Positions 1 through 8,364 of a stretch of 64,000 nt of DNA are shown here, piece by piece. The stretch covers positions 248,001 through 312,000 of the forward strand of contig NZ_SMSI01000002.1 of NCBI RefSeq assembly GCF_004354915.1. Reading direction: 5' to 3'. Origin of the DNA: Pseudohoeflea suaedae. Its GTDB lineage: Bacteria > Pseudomonadota > Alphaproteobacteria > Rhizobiales > Rhizobiaceae. Made by a program: the position numbers and the translations under genes. The stretch's first letter is position 1. Each line of letters begins with the position of its first letter. Below the pieces are notes generated by a model. It worked only from the letters and a program-made list of their open reading frames with translations. It ran no database searches and was not told where the DNA came from.

Positions 1-113
1 CGCGGCGGTACGTTGATGGCGCGCGCCAGAGCGTTCTGACTGATCTCCAGCGGATCAAGAAATTCTGCCAGAAGAATTTCTCCCGGGTGTGGATTGGGAA
101 GCTCGTTAGTCAT
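1..113 (-). CDS. higA: HigA-family antitoxin (partial, C-terminus off the window)
   Basis: The antitoxin neutralises the HigB toxin and represses the shared promoter. Only the first ~37 residues are visible, starting MTNELPNPHPGEIL; the text LLAEFLDPLEISQNALARAI then reads as the start of the XRE-type helix-turn-helix. The HPGEIL...FL...L.ISQ.ALA pattern is characteristic of HigA-family proteins. The ATG (113-111) lies 8 bases inside the end of the toxin gene, the usual toxin-first higBA order with translational coupling. The rest lies beyond position 1, so completeness cannot be judged. Confidence 0.85.
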   Translation of the reverse strand, partial: MTNELPNPHPGEILLAEFLDPLEISQNALARAINVPP

Positions 114-390
114 GATAGTCGACGATTTCGACATCTCCCGGCCCTCCTTCATTCCATTTGAAGCAGATCCGCCACTGCTCGTTTATCCGAATGCTGAACT
201 GGCCTTTCCGGTTGCCTTTCAGCGCTTCAAGGCGGTTTCCAGGCGGTATGCGCGTGTCCTCAATCGTCCGGGATTGATTGAGCAGACGAAGTTTGCGCAA
301 GGCGACCGCCTGGATGTCGACGGGAAGCTTGCGGCTACGCCTGCCGTTCCAGATCGTTTCGGCTTCCCGGTCAGCAAAGCTGCGGATCAT
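106..390 (-). CDS. higB: HigB-family toxin (RelE/ParE superfamily mRNA interferase)
   Basis: A 94-residue protein of the HigB/plasmid-maintenance killer type. Family members cleave mRNA on the ribosome until bound by HigA. The sequence shows the family pattern: MIRSFADREAE at the N-terminus, RKLRLLNQ in the middle, PPGNRLEALKG, and the C-terminal QWRICFKW followed by VEIVDYH, which in the family forms the sheet and active site. It is full length for the family. The ATG at 390-388 has no ribosome-binding site. A promoter predicted immediately upstream would place the transcript start at or one base before this ATG, so the message may be leaderless. It overlaps higA by 8 bases. Confidence 0.9.
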   Translation of the reverse strand: MIRSFADREAETIWNGRRSRKLPVDIQAVALRKLRLLNQSRTIEDTRIPPGNRLEALKGNRKGQFSIRINEQWRICFKWNEGGPGDVEIVDYHD

Positions 391-396
391 GTTCCA

Positions 397-431
397 AGTA
401 TAACGCGACCCGTTATGTAACGCAATGCGTT
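397..431 (-). promoter_or_regulatory. higBA promoter with dyad operators
   Basis: On the minus strand, TTGCGT (425-420), a 17-base spacer and TATACT (402-397) form a good sigma-70 promoter with a predicted start at about 390-391. Two dyads overlap it: ATAACG-N5-CGTTAT (400-416) inside the spacer, and AACGCA-A-TGCGTT (419-431) over the -35. Autorepression by HigA or the HigBA complex at such dyads is normal for the family. The assignment to HigA is inferred. Confidence 0.55.
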
Positions 432-439
432 GTGACAGG

Positions 440-2239
440 CTACTTAGCCGCCACCAGTGCCTCCGCGCCGCTTTCGAACTGCAAGCGGGCGAGGCGGGCG
501 TAGAGGCCGTCCTTGCGCACCAGGCTTTCGTGATTGCCGTCCTCGACGATCCTACCCTTGTCGAGAACGAGGATGCGGTCGGCCTTGAGCACGGTCGCGA
601 GACGATGGGCGATCACCAGCGTGGTGCGGTTTTCCATCAGCTTTTCGAGGGCCGTCTGGACCATGGTCTCACTCTCGGCATCCAGGGCCGAAGTCGCCTC
701 GTCGAGAAGCAGGATCGGGGCGTCGCGCAGGATGGCGCGGGCGATCGCGATGCGCTGGCGCTGGCCGCCCGACAGCGTGATGCCGCGTTCGCCGAGCTGG
801 GTGTCGTAACCGTTTTCAAGCGACATGATGAATTCATGAGCCTGGGCGGCGCGGGCCGCGGCCTCGATCATTTCGGGCGTCGCGTCGTCACGGCCGAGCG
901 AGATGTTCTCGGCCGCCGTGGCCGCGAAAATCGTCACGTCCTGCGGCACCAGCGCCAGGCGATCGCGCAGCGCTGCCGGGTCGGCTTCGCGCACATCCAC
1001 CCCATCGATCAGCACCCTGCCGGTCAGCGCATCGTAATAGCGCAGGATGAGCGAGAAGACAGTGCTCTTGCCCGCACCCGAGGAGCCGACGATAGCGACC
1101 GTCTGACCCGGTTTGACGTCGAAGGAGACGTCGTGAAGGGTGGGAAGGTCCGGGCGCTGCGGATAGGCGAAAGACACCGAATCGAAGGTGACCTGGCCCG
1201 CAGCGGGGACGGGGAGAAGCGTGGGGGAGGCGGGCGCGGTGATCGCAGGCTCCTCGTCGAGGAGTTCGCCGATCCGTTCGGCAGCGCCGGCAGCGAGCGA
1301 GATTTCTCCCCAGACTTCCGAAAGCGCACCGAGCGCGCCGGCGGCAAATACCGAGTAAAGCAGGAACTGGCCGAGCGTGCCGGCGGTCAGTTCGCCGGAG
1401 AGCACCGAATGGGCGCCGTACCAGAGAACGCCGACGACACTGCCGAAGGCGATGGCGATGGCAAAGCCGGTCAGGACGGAACGGGCGGCAATGGCGCCGC
1501 GGGCGGCGCGGAAGGACGAATCGACGGCATTGGTAAAGCGCCACCGGGCAAGGCTTTCGGCGTTGAAGGCCTGGATCGTGCGGGTGGCGCCGATGGTCTC
1601 GCCGGCCAGCGTCATGGCTTCGGCCAGCGTGTCCTGCGCTTCGCGTGACCGCTTGCGGACCTTGCGGCCGAAGCCGACGATCGGAAAGACGATCAGCGGA
1701 ATGGCCGCCACCACGAGGAGCGACAGTTTCGGCGAGGTGATGAACATCATGCCGATGGCGCCGGTGCACAGGATGATGTTCCTGAGCGCTACCGAGGACG
1801 TCGCGCCCACGGTCGACTTGATCTGCGTGGTGTCGGCGGTCAGGCGCGAGACGATCTCGCCGGAGCGATTGGCGTCGTAGAAGGATGCCGAGAGGCCGGT
1901 CACATGGGCAAAGACGTCGCGGCGGATATCGGCGACAACCCGTTCGCCAAGCGTTATGACGAAGTAATAGCGCCCGGCCGAGGCGACGGCCAGTACGCCG
2001 GCCAGAATCAGCAGCATCGAGAAATAGGTGTTGATGAAGCCGGAATCGCCGCCGGTGAAGCCGTTGTCGATCATTCGGCGCACCGCCATCGGCAGCGTGA
2101 GCGTCGTGCCCGCAGCAAGCGCGAGAAAGACGAGGGCGCCGAGAATCAGGCGCGGATAGCGGCCCAGATAGGGGAAAAGGCGGGCGAGGGGCTTGATCGA
2201 ACGGCGCCTGGCGCTGCTCTCGGACGGCTGATCGGTCAC
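440..2239 (-). CDS. ABC exporter, fused permease and ATPase (MsbA-like)
   Basis: A 599-residue half-transporter that would dimerise in the inner membrane. The N-terminal two thirds form an ABC type-1 membrane domain, with helices at roughly residues 31-53, 70-93, 150-190 and 250-310. The ATPase domain shows Walker A GSSGAGKST (385-393), signature LSGGQ (489-493), Walker B ILLLDEA (509-515) and the H-loop His in IAHR (543-546). All catalytic motifs are intact. The family exports lipids, peptides or drugs; the substrate cannot be read from sequence. It is divergent from rpmE across about 185 bases. The Ser/Arg-rich N-terminus supports the ATG at 2239. Confidence 0.92.
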   Translation of the reverse strand: MTDQPSESSARRRSIKPLARLFPYLGRYPRLILGALVFLALAAGTTLTLPMAVRRMIDNGFTGGDSGFINTYFSMLLILAGVLAVASAGRYYFVITLGERVVADIRRDVFAHVTGLSASFYDANRSGEIVSRLTADTTQIKSTVGATSSVALRNIILCTGAIGMMFITSPKLSLLVVAAIPLIVFPIVGFGRKVRKRSREAQDTLAEAMTLAGETIGATRTIQAFNAESLARWRFTNAVDSSFRAARGAIAARSVLTGFAIAIAFGSVVGVLWYGAHSVLSGELTAGTLGQFLLYSVFAAGALGALSEVWGEISLAAGAAERIGELLDEEPAITAPASPTLLPVPAAGQVTFDSVSFAYPQRPDLPTLHDVSFDVKPGQTVAIVGSSGAGKSTVFSLILRYYDALTGRVLIDGVDVREADPAALRDRLALVPQDVTIFAATAAENISLGRDDATPEMIEAAARAAQAHEFIMSLENGYDTQLGERGITLSGGQRQRIAIARAILRDAPILLLDEATSALDAESETMVQTALEKLMENRTTLVIAHRLATVLKADRILVLDKGRIVEDGNHESLVRKDGLYARLARLQFESGAEALVAAK

Positions 2240-2322
2240 ACTTTGTCCTAACGGCTATGCTGTATCGAATGTGGGCCTTGTATCGCGGGTGCGCTTCATG
2301 TATAGGCTCGACACCGAATTTG

Positions 2323-2352
2323 GAAGCCGTAGGGCAGGTGCTCTGCGGCTTC
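2323..2352 (+). promoter_or_regulatory. long hairpin in the rpmE upstream region
   Basis: GAAGCCGTAGGGCA (2323-2336) pairs with TGCTCTGCGGCTTC (2339-2352) over 13-14 bp with two G-T wobbles. The fold lies 72 bases before the rpmE start and has no U-tract, so it is not a terminator for either flanking gene. It could be a leader structure for L31 autoregulation or a DNA-level site. No function is shown. Confidence 0.3.
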
Positions 2353-2423
2353 ATTCACGCATCAGGCCGATTTGCCGCATCCATTTGCCGGGCGAGGCCT
2401 ACAGATAACGGCAGGACAGATCG

Positions 2424-2645
2424 ATGAAGGCAGACATCCATCCCGAATACCACACCATCAAGGTCGTCATGACCGATGGCACCGAGTACACGACCCGTTC
2501 GACCTGGGGCTCGGAAGGCGAAACCATGAACCTCGAGATCGACCCGACCTCGCACCCGGCCTGGACCGGTGGCAACCAGCACATGCTGGACCGCGGCGGC
2601 CGCGTCTCGAAGTTCAAGAAGCGCTTCGAAGGTCTCGGCCTCTAA
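2424..2645 (+). CDS. rpmE: 50S ribosomal protein L31
   Basis: A 73-residue ribosomal protein of the large subunit, involved in the bridge between subunits. The sequence has the alphaproteobacterial L31 pattern: [26 protein letters not shown], then [18 protein letters not shown] and a basic C-terminus [10 protein letters not shown]. The CxxC zinc-binding cysteines of zinc-type L31 are absent, so this is the zinc-independent form. It is a single-gene unit, divergent from the ABC exporter and closed by a strong terminator 38 bases after the stop. Confidence 0.97.
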   Translation: MKADIHPEYHTIKVVMTDGTEYTTRSTWGSEGETMNLEIDPTSHPAWTGGNQHMLDRGGRVSKFKKRFEGLGL

Positions 2646-2683
2646 GCCGACCGAAATCTCGCCGGGCAGCCGGCATACGAAAA

Positions 2684-2708
2684 CCCCGCCGATCCGGCGG
2701 GGTTTTTT
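2684..2708 (+). terminator. intrinsic terminator of rpmE
   Basis: CCCCGCCG-ATC-CGGCGGGG (2684-2702) is a perfect 8-bp stem followed by TTTTTTG. It lies just after rpmE. The A-run on the other side could make it work weakly for the converging MFS gene as well. Confidence 0.92.
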
Positions 2709-2853
2709 GTTGGCGGGGAACCGCTTCCCGCAAGGCCCTGTATTTTTGCCTGTCGCTTCGGGGGTATGGCTCTCGCCGACGGGGCACAGGTCGCACGGAG
2801 CGGGCGGGCCCTATGCATCGCGCCTTCGGATGGCCGATGAAAGAAGGCCCGAT

Positions 2854-4089
2854 CTATTCCGCCGGGATCAGGGCAGGGCGCTCGACGGCCTTCTCGCGGA
2901 TCGGCCAGTGCACGGCGGCGGCGAAGAGGCCGAGAACGACGCCGAGCCACCAGACCGGATCGTAGCTGCCGAAATGGTCGTAGAGGTAGCCGCCGAGCCA
3001 GACGCCGAGGAATGAGCCGATCTGGTGATTGAGGAAGACGATGCCGCCCAGCATGCCCAGATGCCGTGTGCCGAACATGATGGCCACGAGTGCGTTCGTG
3101 GGAGGCACCGTGGACAGCCACAGCAGCCCCATGGCGATCGAGAAGACGATCACCGAGAGGCCGGTCTGCGGCAACAGCAGGAAGGCCGTCACCACGACCG
3201 AGCGGGCAATGTAGATCCAGGCCAGGAAATGCGGCTTGGAGTGGCGCTGTCCGATAAAGCCCGAGGCGAGCGAGCCGATGATGTTGAAGAAGCCGATCAG
3301 CGCGAGCGCGATCACCGCATAGGAGGCGTCGATCCCGATATCGCCGAGATAGGCCGGGAAGTGCGCCGTGATGAAGGCGACCTGAAAGCCGCAGACGAAG
3401 AAGCCGCTGACGAGCAGTATGTAGCTGCGGTGACCCAGCGCCTCCTTGAGCGCCTCGGCGGCGGATTGGGCGATCTCGTCGCGCGACTGGCTGCCGGACG
3501 ACGAGTTGCCGCGCAGCGGAATGCCCAGAAGGGGAACCAGCAACATCAGCGCGGCCATCCAGATCAGCGCTTCGGACCAGCCGAAGGCGTCGATCAGGCC
3601 CTGGCCGAGCGGTGCGAAGACGAACATGCCGGCCGAGCCGGCCGCCGTGCCGATGCCGAAGGCGAGCGAGCGCTGCTCGGGCGCGACGTTGCGGGCGAAG
3701 GCTGCAAGGATAATGCCGAAGGAGGCGGACGCCACGCCAAGGCCGACCAGCATGCCGCCGCCCACGTGAAGCCAGATCGGCGAAGGTGCGACCGACATGA
3801 TCACCAGGCCGCTTGCATACATGAGGCCCGAGAGTGCCAGAACGCGCCAGGTGCCGTATTTGTCGGCGAGCGCGCCGAAGAAGGGTTGTCCGATACCCCA
3901 GGCGAGGTTCTGCAGCGCCATGGCAAGGCCGAAGGTCGTGCGGTCCCAGCCCTTTTCGGCGAGCATCGGCAGCTGGAAGAAGCCCATGGCCGAGCGCGGC
4001 CCGAAGGTGAGCATGGCGATGGCGCAGCCTGAAGCGATGATCAGCAGAGGAAGCGCCGGGGATCGACTTGTTGCGGAAGTGTCGGTCAT
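2854..4089 (-). CDS. MFS transporter
   Basis: A 411-residue major facilitator with about 12 membrane helices, for example LPLLIIASGCAIAMLTFG near the N-terminus. The loop after helix 2 carries FGALADKYGTWRV, a form of the MFS GxxxDxxGRR motif. Length is normal for the superfamily. The substrate is not evident. The reading frame extends upstream to 4158, but the ATG at 4089 is preferred because MTDTSATSRSP follows a GGAG ribosome-binding site and the extra 23 residues look non-coding. It is a single gene, convergent with rpmE and divergent from the DUF2339 gene. Confidence 0.88.
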   Translation of the reverse strand: MTDTSATSRSPALPLLIIASGCAIAMLTFGPRSAMGFFQLPMLAEKGWDRTTFGLAMALQNLAWGIGQPFFGALADKYGTWRVLALSGLMYASGLVIMSVAPSPIWLHVGGGMLVGLGVASASFGIILAAFARNVAPEQRSLAFGIGTAAGSAGMFVFAPLGQGLIDAFGWSEALIWMAALMLLVPLLGIPLRGNSSSGSQSRDEIAQSAAEALKEALGHRSYILLVSGFFVCGFQVAFITAHFPAYLGDIGIDASYAVIALALIGFFNIIGSLASGFIGQRHSKPHFLAWIYIARSVVVTAFLLLPQTGLSVIVFSIAMGLLWLSTVPPTNALVAIMFGTRHLGMLGGIVFLNHQIGSFLGVWLGGYLYDHFGSYDPVWWLGVVLGLFAAAVHWPIREKAVERPALIPAE

Positions 4090-4301
4090 TGCTCGGATCT
4101 CCAGGGGCGGGCGCCATTGCGCGGATCGACAGAAGCTATGCGATCCTTTGCCGCACACAAGTTCATAATTCCGATCATACTATCAAATTCGTTGAACTTC
4201 CGGCGAGAGGCCAACTCTTCCACAGGCCCGGCGCGCGGTATTGTACCCATCCCATTCGGTCGATAAGTATTCCGTGAAATGGATTTCGGAAGGAATTCTG
4301 C

Positions 4302-7025
4302 TTGGATATTATCGGCCTGTTCATCCTCGGCGTCGTCTTTCTCGCTCTCTTCGGCTTCCTCTCCCTCAAGAAACGGGTTCGGGCGCTCGAGCGCGATCTG
4401 CAAGCCGTGGAAGAGCGTTTGGCGCAGCTTGGGATATCGGGGATGCAGCCCGCGCCGGAGGCCGATCCCCATTCCGAACTGTCCGAAGCGGCTGCTGCCC
4501 GCACGCAGAGCGATAAAGCGTCTGCCTCCGAACCGGAGGTCGCCGCCGCCGTGCCGCCGCCGCTTCCGCCGGCACAAGCCGCGCAAGACACCGAGGCCCG
4601 AGGCGGCTTCGACCTCGAAAGCGCGATCGGCGGGCGCTGGTCCGTCTTGCTGGGTGGCGTGGCCATAGCGCTGGGTTCGCTGTTCCTGGTGCGTTACTCG
4701 ATCGAAGCCGGGCTTCTCGGGCCCGGGGCGCGGGTCACCGGCGGCATATGCCTTTCCATCGGACTGTTCGCGGGCGGAGAATGGCTCCGTCGCAGGGACA
4801 CGCGCGAAAACCTGCCGTCCTTCACCAGCGCGGACATTCCAGGCATCCTGACCGGAGCCGGCGCGGTTGCGGCTTTCGGTACGACATATGCCGCCCATGC
4901 GCTCTACGGCTTTATCGGCGCGGGTATCGCCTTTCCCCTGCTGACGCTCATCGGTCTCGCGAGCCTTCTTCTTGCCTCTGTCCATGGGCCGAAACTTGCC
5001 GCCATCGGCCTGCTCGGCGCCTATGGTGCGCCGTTGCTGGTCCATTCGAGCACGCCCAATATGCTGGCCATGACGCTGCATGTCCTGGCCGTCACCGCCA
5101 GCGTGATGTCGGTCGGCCGGATCCGGCAATGGAAGTGGGTGCTGATCGGCGGAGCCGTCGGTTCCCTCGGCTGGACCGCGGCGCTCATTGGCGTCATTCC
5201 CTACACGGATGAATGGTTTGTCGCCTTTCACGTGATCGCGGTGGCGATCGTGCTCGTCATCGGTTTCGGCTGGGGGCAGGAACGTCCAGCCGAGACCGTA
5301 GGCCAACCGACCAACCATGTGGCGATCACAAGTCTGGCTGTTCTGGCCCTGATCGCAGGCGTTTACGAGTTCTCGCTGGAAGCGCCCGCCAATTCGGCAA
5401 TCGCGCTTGCGACGGGGGGTATTCTCGTTCTTTCCGCCTTCCGGTTCGCGGGCATGGCGCCGCTGGCCCCATGGGCTGCGGTTCCCACGACCTTCCTCGC
5501 CGGCGCGCTCTATCTCGGGCGGATCGACGACCCGGCAATCTTCGACGATCTCGCGAACGGCACGCCACCGATCCCGCCGGACATCCCGGCCTTCCTGACC
5601 GCCTGCCTGGTGCCGCTAGTGCCCGTGGCGCTCGTCGCGCTGTGGACCTCGTGGCGTACGGGACGGCATGCGCCCCGGACATCGGGCTATCTGGCGATTT
5701 CGTTTGCGCTGGTTGCGCTGCTCGGTCTGATTGCCATCTATCTCCGGATTTCGGATTGGGAAACAAGCTTTGGAACCGGGTTCGCGGCGCTGGTGCTTGC
5801 GGTGGTCTGCGTGGGCCTCACCGAACAGTTCGGCAAATTGCGTCCGGGCGACTGGAAGGCTCCCGCACCCGCGGTCTTCGCCGTGACGGCGATTGCGGCG
5901 CTGGCGCTCGCCATGGGGGTGGTGACCACGAAACTCTGGTTGCCGCTCGGCATGGCGCTGACGAGCGCCGGTGTCGCCTGGGTTCATCGCAGCCGCCCCT
6001 TTGCTGCGCTGCCTGTCGTGGCGGTTGTTCTGTCGGTCCTTGCCTTTTCGGGCCTCTTTTTCAACATTCCGTTCGACGGCGAGACAATCGGCACGACGCC
6101 GTTCCTCAACAAGCTGATCCTGATCGCAGGCCTTCCGGCTGCCGCCCTTCTTCTCGGTGGAAAATGGATGCGGCGCAGCGGTGCCGGTCTCTGGGCGTCG
6201 CTTCAAACCGCTGTCGGGCTTGCGCTTCTGGCCCTGTTCGTCGCGCTCGAACTGCGCCATTTCATCACCGGCGGAGCAATCGGCTCGCCGTCCTTCGGCC
6301 TTGCCGACATGGCCGTGCAGTCGATTGCGGCACTTGGCTTCGCCATCGGGCTGCAATTCCTCGCGCGGCGCAATGCGGGCGCTGTCTACGATGTCGCGGC
6401 GCTGGTCGCCGGTGCGCTCGGCGTGGCCATGCTGCTCTTCGGTCTCGGCCTCGCCTTCAACCCGCTGCTGAGTTCGGAAAATGTCGGCGAGGGCAGGGTA
6501 TTCAACCTGCTGATGCCGGCCTATCTCGTGACTGGCCTGATGGCGGCCGTCGTCACCCGGCTCTCGACCGGCGTGCGGCCGCGCTGGTACCGGATCGGCT
6601 ATGGTGCGACGGCCGGCATCCTCCTGTTCCTCTATGCGTCCCTGATGGTCCGTCACGGTTTTCAGGGCGGCCGGCTCGGCATTCTCCGGTCGTCGAGCGA
6701 CGCCGAGGTCTGGACCTATTCCATCGTCTGGCTGATGCTTGGCGGCGCATTGCTGGCGGCCGGGCTCCGTACCCGTTCGCTGCCGATGCGCATCGCCTCC
6801 GCCGCCGTCATCCTGCTCACGGTGGCCAAGGTCTTCATCATCGACATGTCGGCACTTACCGGCGCGCTCCGCGCCTTTTCCTTCATCGGGCTGGGTCTGG
6901 CGCTGGTCGCGATCGGGCGTTTCTATCAGCGTATCCTGCTGAGAGGGAGGAACGACGGCGCGCCGCGGAAGCCGCCCGAATTGCCGGTGCCCGGGTCCGA
7001 GGAGCCGCGGCCCGACGGCGGCTGA
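4302..7025 (+). CDS. DUF2339 multi-pass membrane protein
   Basis: A 907-residue integral membrane protein. Residues 4-22 form one helix, 24-45 a charged helix likely to be coiled coil, and 46-105 an Ala/Pro/Glu-rich linker. The rest is a run of some two dozen hydrophobic helices starting near residue 112 (RWSVLLGGVAIALGSLFLV). This layout is typical of DUF2339 proteins, whose function is unknown. The start is TTG (4302): AAGGA at 4290-4294 is correctly spaced, whereas the ATG at 4279 is in another frame. The C-terminal tail (about residues 880-907) is cytosolic-looking, rich in Arg, Pro and Glu. Confidence 0.85.
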   Translation: MDIIGLFILGVVFLALFGFLSLKKRVRALERDLQAVEERLAQLGISGMQPAPEADPHSELSEAAAARTQSDKASASEPEVAAAVPPPLPPAQAAQDTEARGGFDLESAIGGRWSVLLGGVAIALGSLFLVRYSIEAGLLGPGARVTGGICLSIGLFAGGEWLRRRDTRENLPSFTSADIPGILTGAGAVAAFGTTYAAHALYGFIGAGIAFPLLTLIGLASLLLASVHGPKLAAIGLLGAYGAPLLVHSSTPNMLAMTLHVLAVTASVMSVGRIRQWKWVLIGGAVGSLGWTAALIGVIPYTDEWFVAFHVIAVAIVLVIGFGWGQERPAETVGQPTNHVAITSLAVLALIAGVYEFSLEAPANSAIALATGGILVLSAFRFAGMAPLAPWAAVPTTFLAGALYLGRIDDPAIFDDLANGTPPIPPDIPAFLTACLVPLVPVALVALWTSWRTGRHAPRTSGYLAISFALVALLGLIAIYLRISDWETSFGTGFAALVLAVVCVGLTEQFGKLRPGDWKAPAPAVFAVTAIAALALAMGVVTTKLWLPLGMALTSAGVAWVHRSRPFAALPVVAVVLSVLAFSGLFFNIPFDGETIGTTPFLNKLILIAGLPAAALLLGGKWMRRSGAGLWASLQTAVGLALLALFVALELRHFITGGAIGSPSFGLADMAVQSIAALGFAIGLQFLARRNAGAVYDVAALVAGALGVAMLLFGLGLAFNPLLSSENVGEGRVFNLLMPAYLVTGLMAAVVTRLSTGVRPRWYRIGYGATAGILLFLYASLMVRHGFQGGRLGILRSSSDAEVWTYSIVWLMLGGALLAAGLRTRSLPMRIASAAVILLTVAKVFIIDMSALTGALRAFSFIGLGLALVAIGRFYQRILLRGRNDGAPRKPPELPVPGSEEPRPDGG

Positions 7026-7085
7026 CGGCTCACAGCGTCTATCGCTTCCTGCGCGAATGTGAACGCGACCTCCCGCGCCGGTGAC

Positions 7086-7144
7086 TTGCAATCGGGGGCG
7101 GGAGACCCTATTTCATCGACATCCGGCTAACGCCGGTTTATTTT
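7086..7144 (+). promoter_or_regulatory. candidate nadA promoter and small leader hairpin
   Basis: TTGCAA (7086-7091), 17 bases, then TATTTC (7109-7114) is a plausible promoter for nadA. Immediately after the predicted start comes CCGGC-TAAC-GCCGG (7123-7136) followed by TTTATTTT. This looks like a short intrinsic terminator. It may end the DUF2339 transcript or act as an early terminator of the nad transcript. Both readings are inferences from sequence alone. Confidence 0.35.
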
Positions 7145-7152
7145 GGAGGCCG

Positions 7153-7173
7153 TTATGCTCGATTTGAGCAAAA
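7153..7173 (+). promoter_or_regulatory. dyad operator before nadA, probable NadQ site
   Basis: TTATGCTC-GATTT-GAGCAAAA is an inverted repeat matching at 7 of 8 positions per arm. It lies 25 bases before the chosen nadA start. A NadQ-type repressor gene ends 2 bases beyond nadC, and NadQ controls nadABC in related Hyphomicrobiales, so NadQ is the natural candidate to bind here. I cannot compare it with a published motif. Confidence 0.55.
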
Positions 7174-7197
7174 GCGGAAATGGAAGGGAGAGGCGGC

Positions 7198-8289
7198 ATG
7201 GCTCTCATGGAAGACCAAACGCGCAGCCGGGCTTCGGCCCATGTGGCACACGGCGGGCCGACTGCCGCCGAACGCTTCGGCGTCGTGGAGCGTCCGGACC
7301 TCACCTACACGCCTGAAGTGGCCGAAGCGACGGCTCATCTCTACGAGCGCGTGAAAGACCATATTCCGGCCTTCGAATGGCCGGTCTACGCGCCCTATGT
7401 CCATGCCATCAACAGACTCAAGAAAGAGCGCGGCGCGGTCATCCTGGCGCATAACTACCAGACGCCGGAGATCTTTCACTGCGTCTCCGACATCGTCGGC
7501 GATTCGCTGCAGCTCGCCCGCGAGGCGACGCTGGTCGACGCCGAGATCATCGTCCAGTGCGGCGTGCACTTCATGGCCGAGACCTCGAAGCTGCTGAATC
7601 CGGAAAAAACCATTCTGATACCGGATGTTAAGGCAGGCTGTTCGCTGTCTGAATCAATCACCGGCGCCGATGTGCGGCTCCTCAAGGAACGCTATCCGGG
7701 CGTGCCGGTTGTCACCTATGTGAACACCTCCGCCGACGTGAAGGCGGAGACGGATGTCTGCTGCACCTCGTCGAATGCGGTGGCTGTGGTCGAGAGCTTC
7801 GATTCCGATACCGTGCTCTGCATTCCGGACGAATATCTGGCGATGAATGTCGCCAAGCAGACGAGCAAGAAGATCCTCACCTGGAAGGGCCATTGCGAGG
7901 TGCATGAGCGCTTCACCGCCGCCGAGCTGCTCGCCTACAAGGAGGCCGATCCGACGATCGAGATCATCGGGCACCCGGAATGCCATCCGGACGTGATCGC
8001 GGTCTGCGACTATTCCGGCTCGACCTCGGGCATGATCAACTATGTCAAGGACACGCGGCCTTCGCGGGTGCTGCTGGTTACCGAATGCTCGATGGCGTCG
8101 AACATCGAGAGCGAGGTGCCGGATGTCGATTTCGTCAAACCTTGCAACCTCTGCCCGCACATGAAGCGGATCACGCTGCCGAAGATCCTCGACAGCCTCG
8201 TCAACATGACCGAGGAAGTCATCGTCGATCCGGCGATTGCAGACCGGGCGCGTCTCGCCGTCGAGCGGATGATCAACCTGAAGAACTGA
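7198..8289 (+). CDS. nadA: quinolinate synthase
   Basis: NadA condenses iminoaspartate with dihydroxyacetone phosphate to make quinolinate, using a [4Fe-4S] cluster in the cytosol. Counting from 7198 (363 residues), the expected features are HNYQ (85-88), Cys121 in QCGVHFMAE, Cys208 in VLCIPDEY, and Cys316/Cys319 in PCNLCPHM, which match the cluster-ligand regions of the family. The ATG at 7198 follows GGGAGAGG at good spacing. An in-frame ATG at 7180 lacks this. It is the first gene of nadABC, with nadB 75 bases downstream. The preceding dyad suggests repression when NAD precursors are plentiful. Confidence 0.96.
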   Translation: MALMEDQTRSRASAHVAHGGPTAAERFGVVERPDLTYTPEVAEATAHLYERVKDHIPAFEWPVYAPYVHAINRLKKERGAVILAHNYQTPEIFHCVSDIVGDSLQLAREATLVDAEIIVQCGVHFMAETSKLLNPEKTILIPDVKAGCSLSESITGADVRLLKERYPGVPVVTYVNTSADVKAETDVCCTSSNAVAVVESFDSDTVLCIPDEYLAMNVAKQTSKKILTWKGHCEVHERFTAAELLAYKEADPTIEIIGHPECHPDVIAVCDYSGSTSGMINYVKDTRPSRVLLVTECSMASNIESEVPDVDFVKPCNLCPHMKRITLPKILDSLVNMTEEVIVDPAIADRARLAVERMINLKN

Positions 8290-8364
8290 CCGGGGCGAGG
8301 GGCCGGAGCCATTCCGGCCCCGCTCCACCTGACGCGACTGCTTTCATTTCGGAAAGTGATCCCC

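Noticed and set aside
425-1648. Long open frame antisense to the ABC exporter
   Set aside because: The opposite strand has a complete ABC transporter with all motifs; the antisense product is low-complexity, rich in Arg, Gly and Asp, as expected from high-GC codon use. The same holds for long antisense frames over nadB, cysS, cimA, dnaB, ccoN, ccoP, ccoG, ccoI, radA and gcdH.
7155-7315. Short ORF with a good ribosome-binding site (TTGGAGG) beginning at 7155, overlapping nadA in another frame
   Set aside because: Its product is Arg-rich and anonymous, and its start lies inside the dyad. It lacks any amino-acid bias fitting NAD control, so I treat it as chance.
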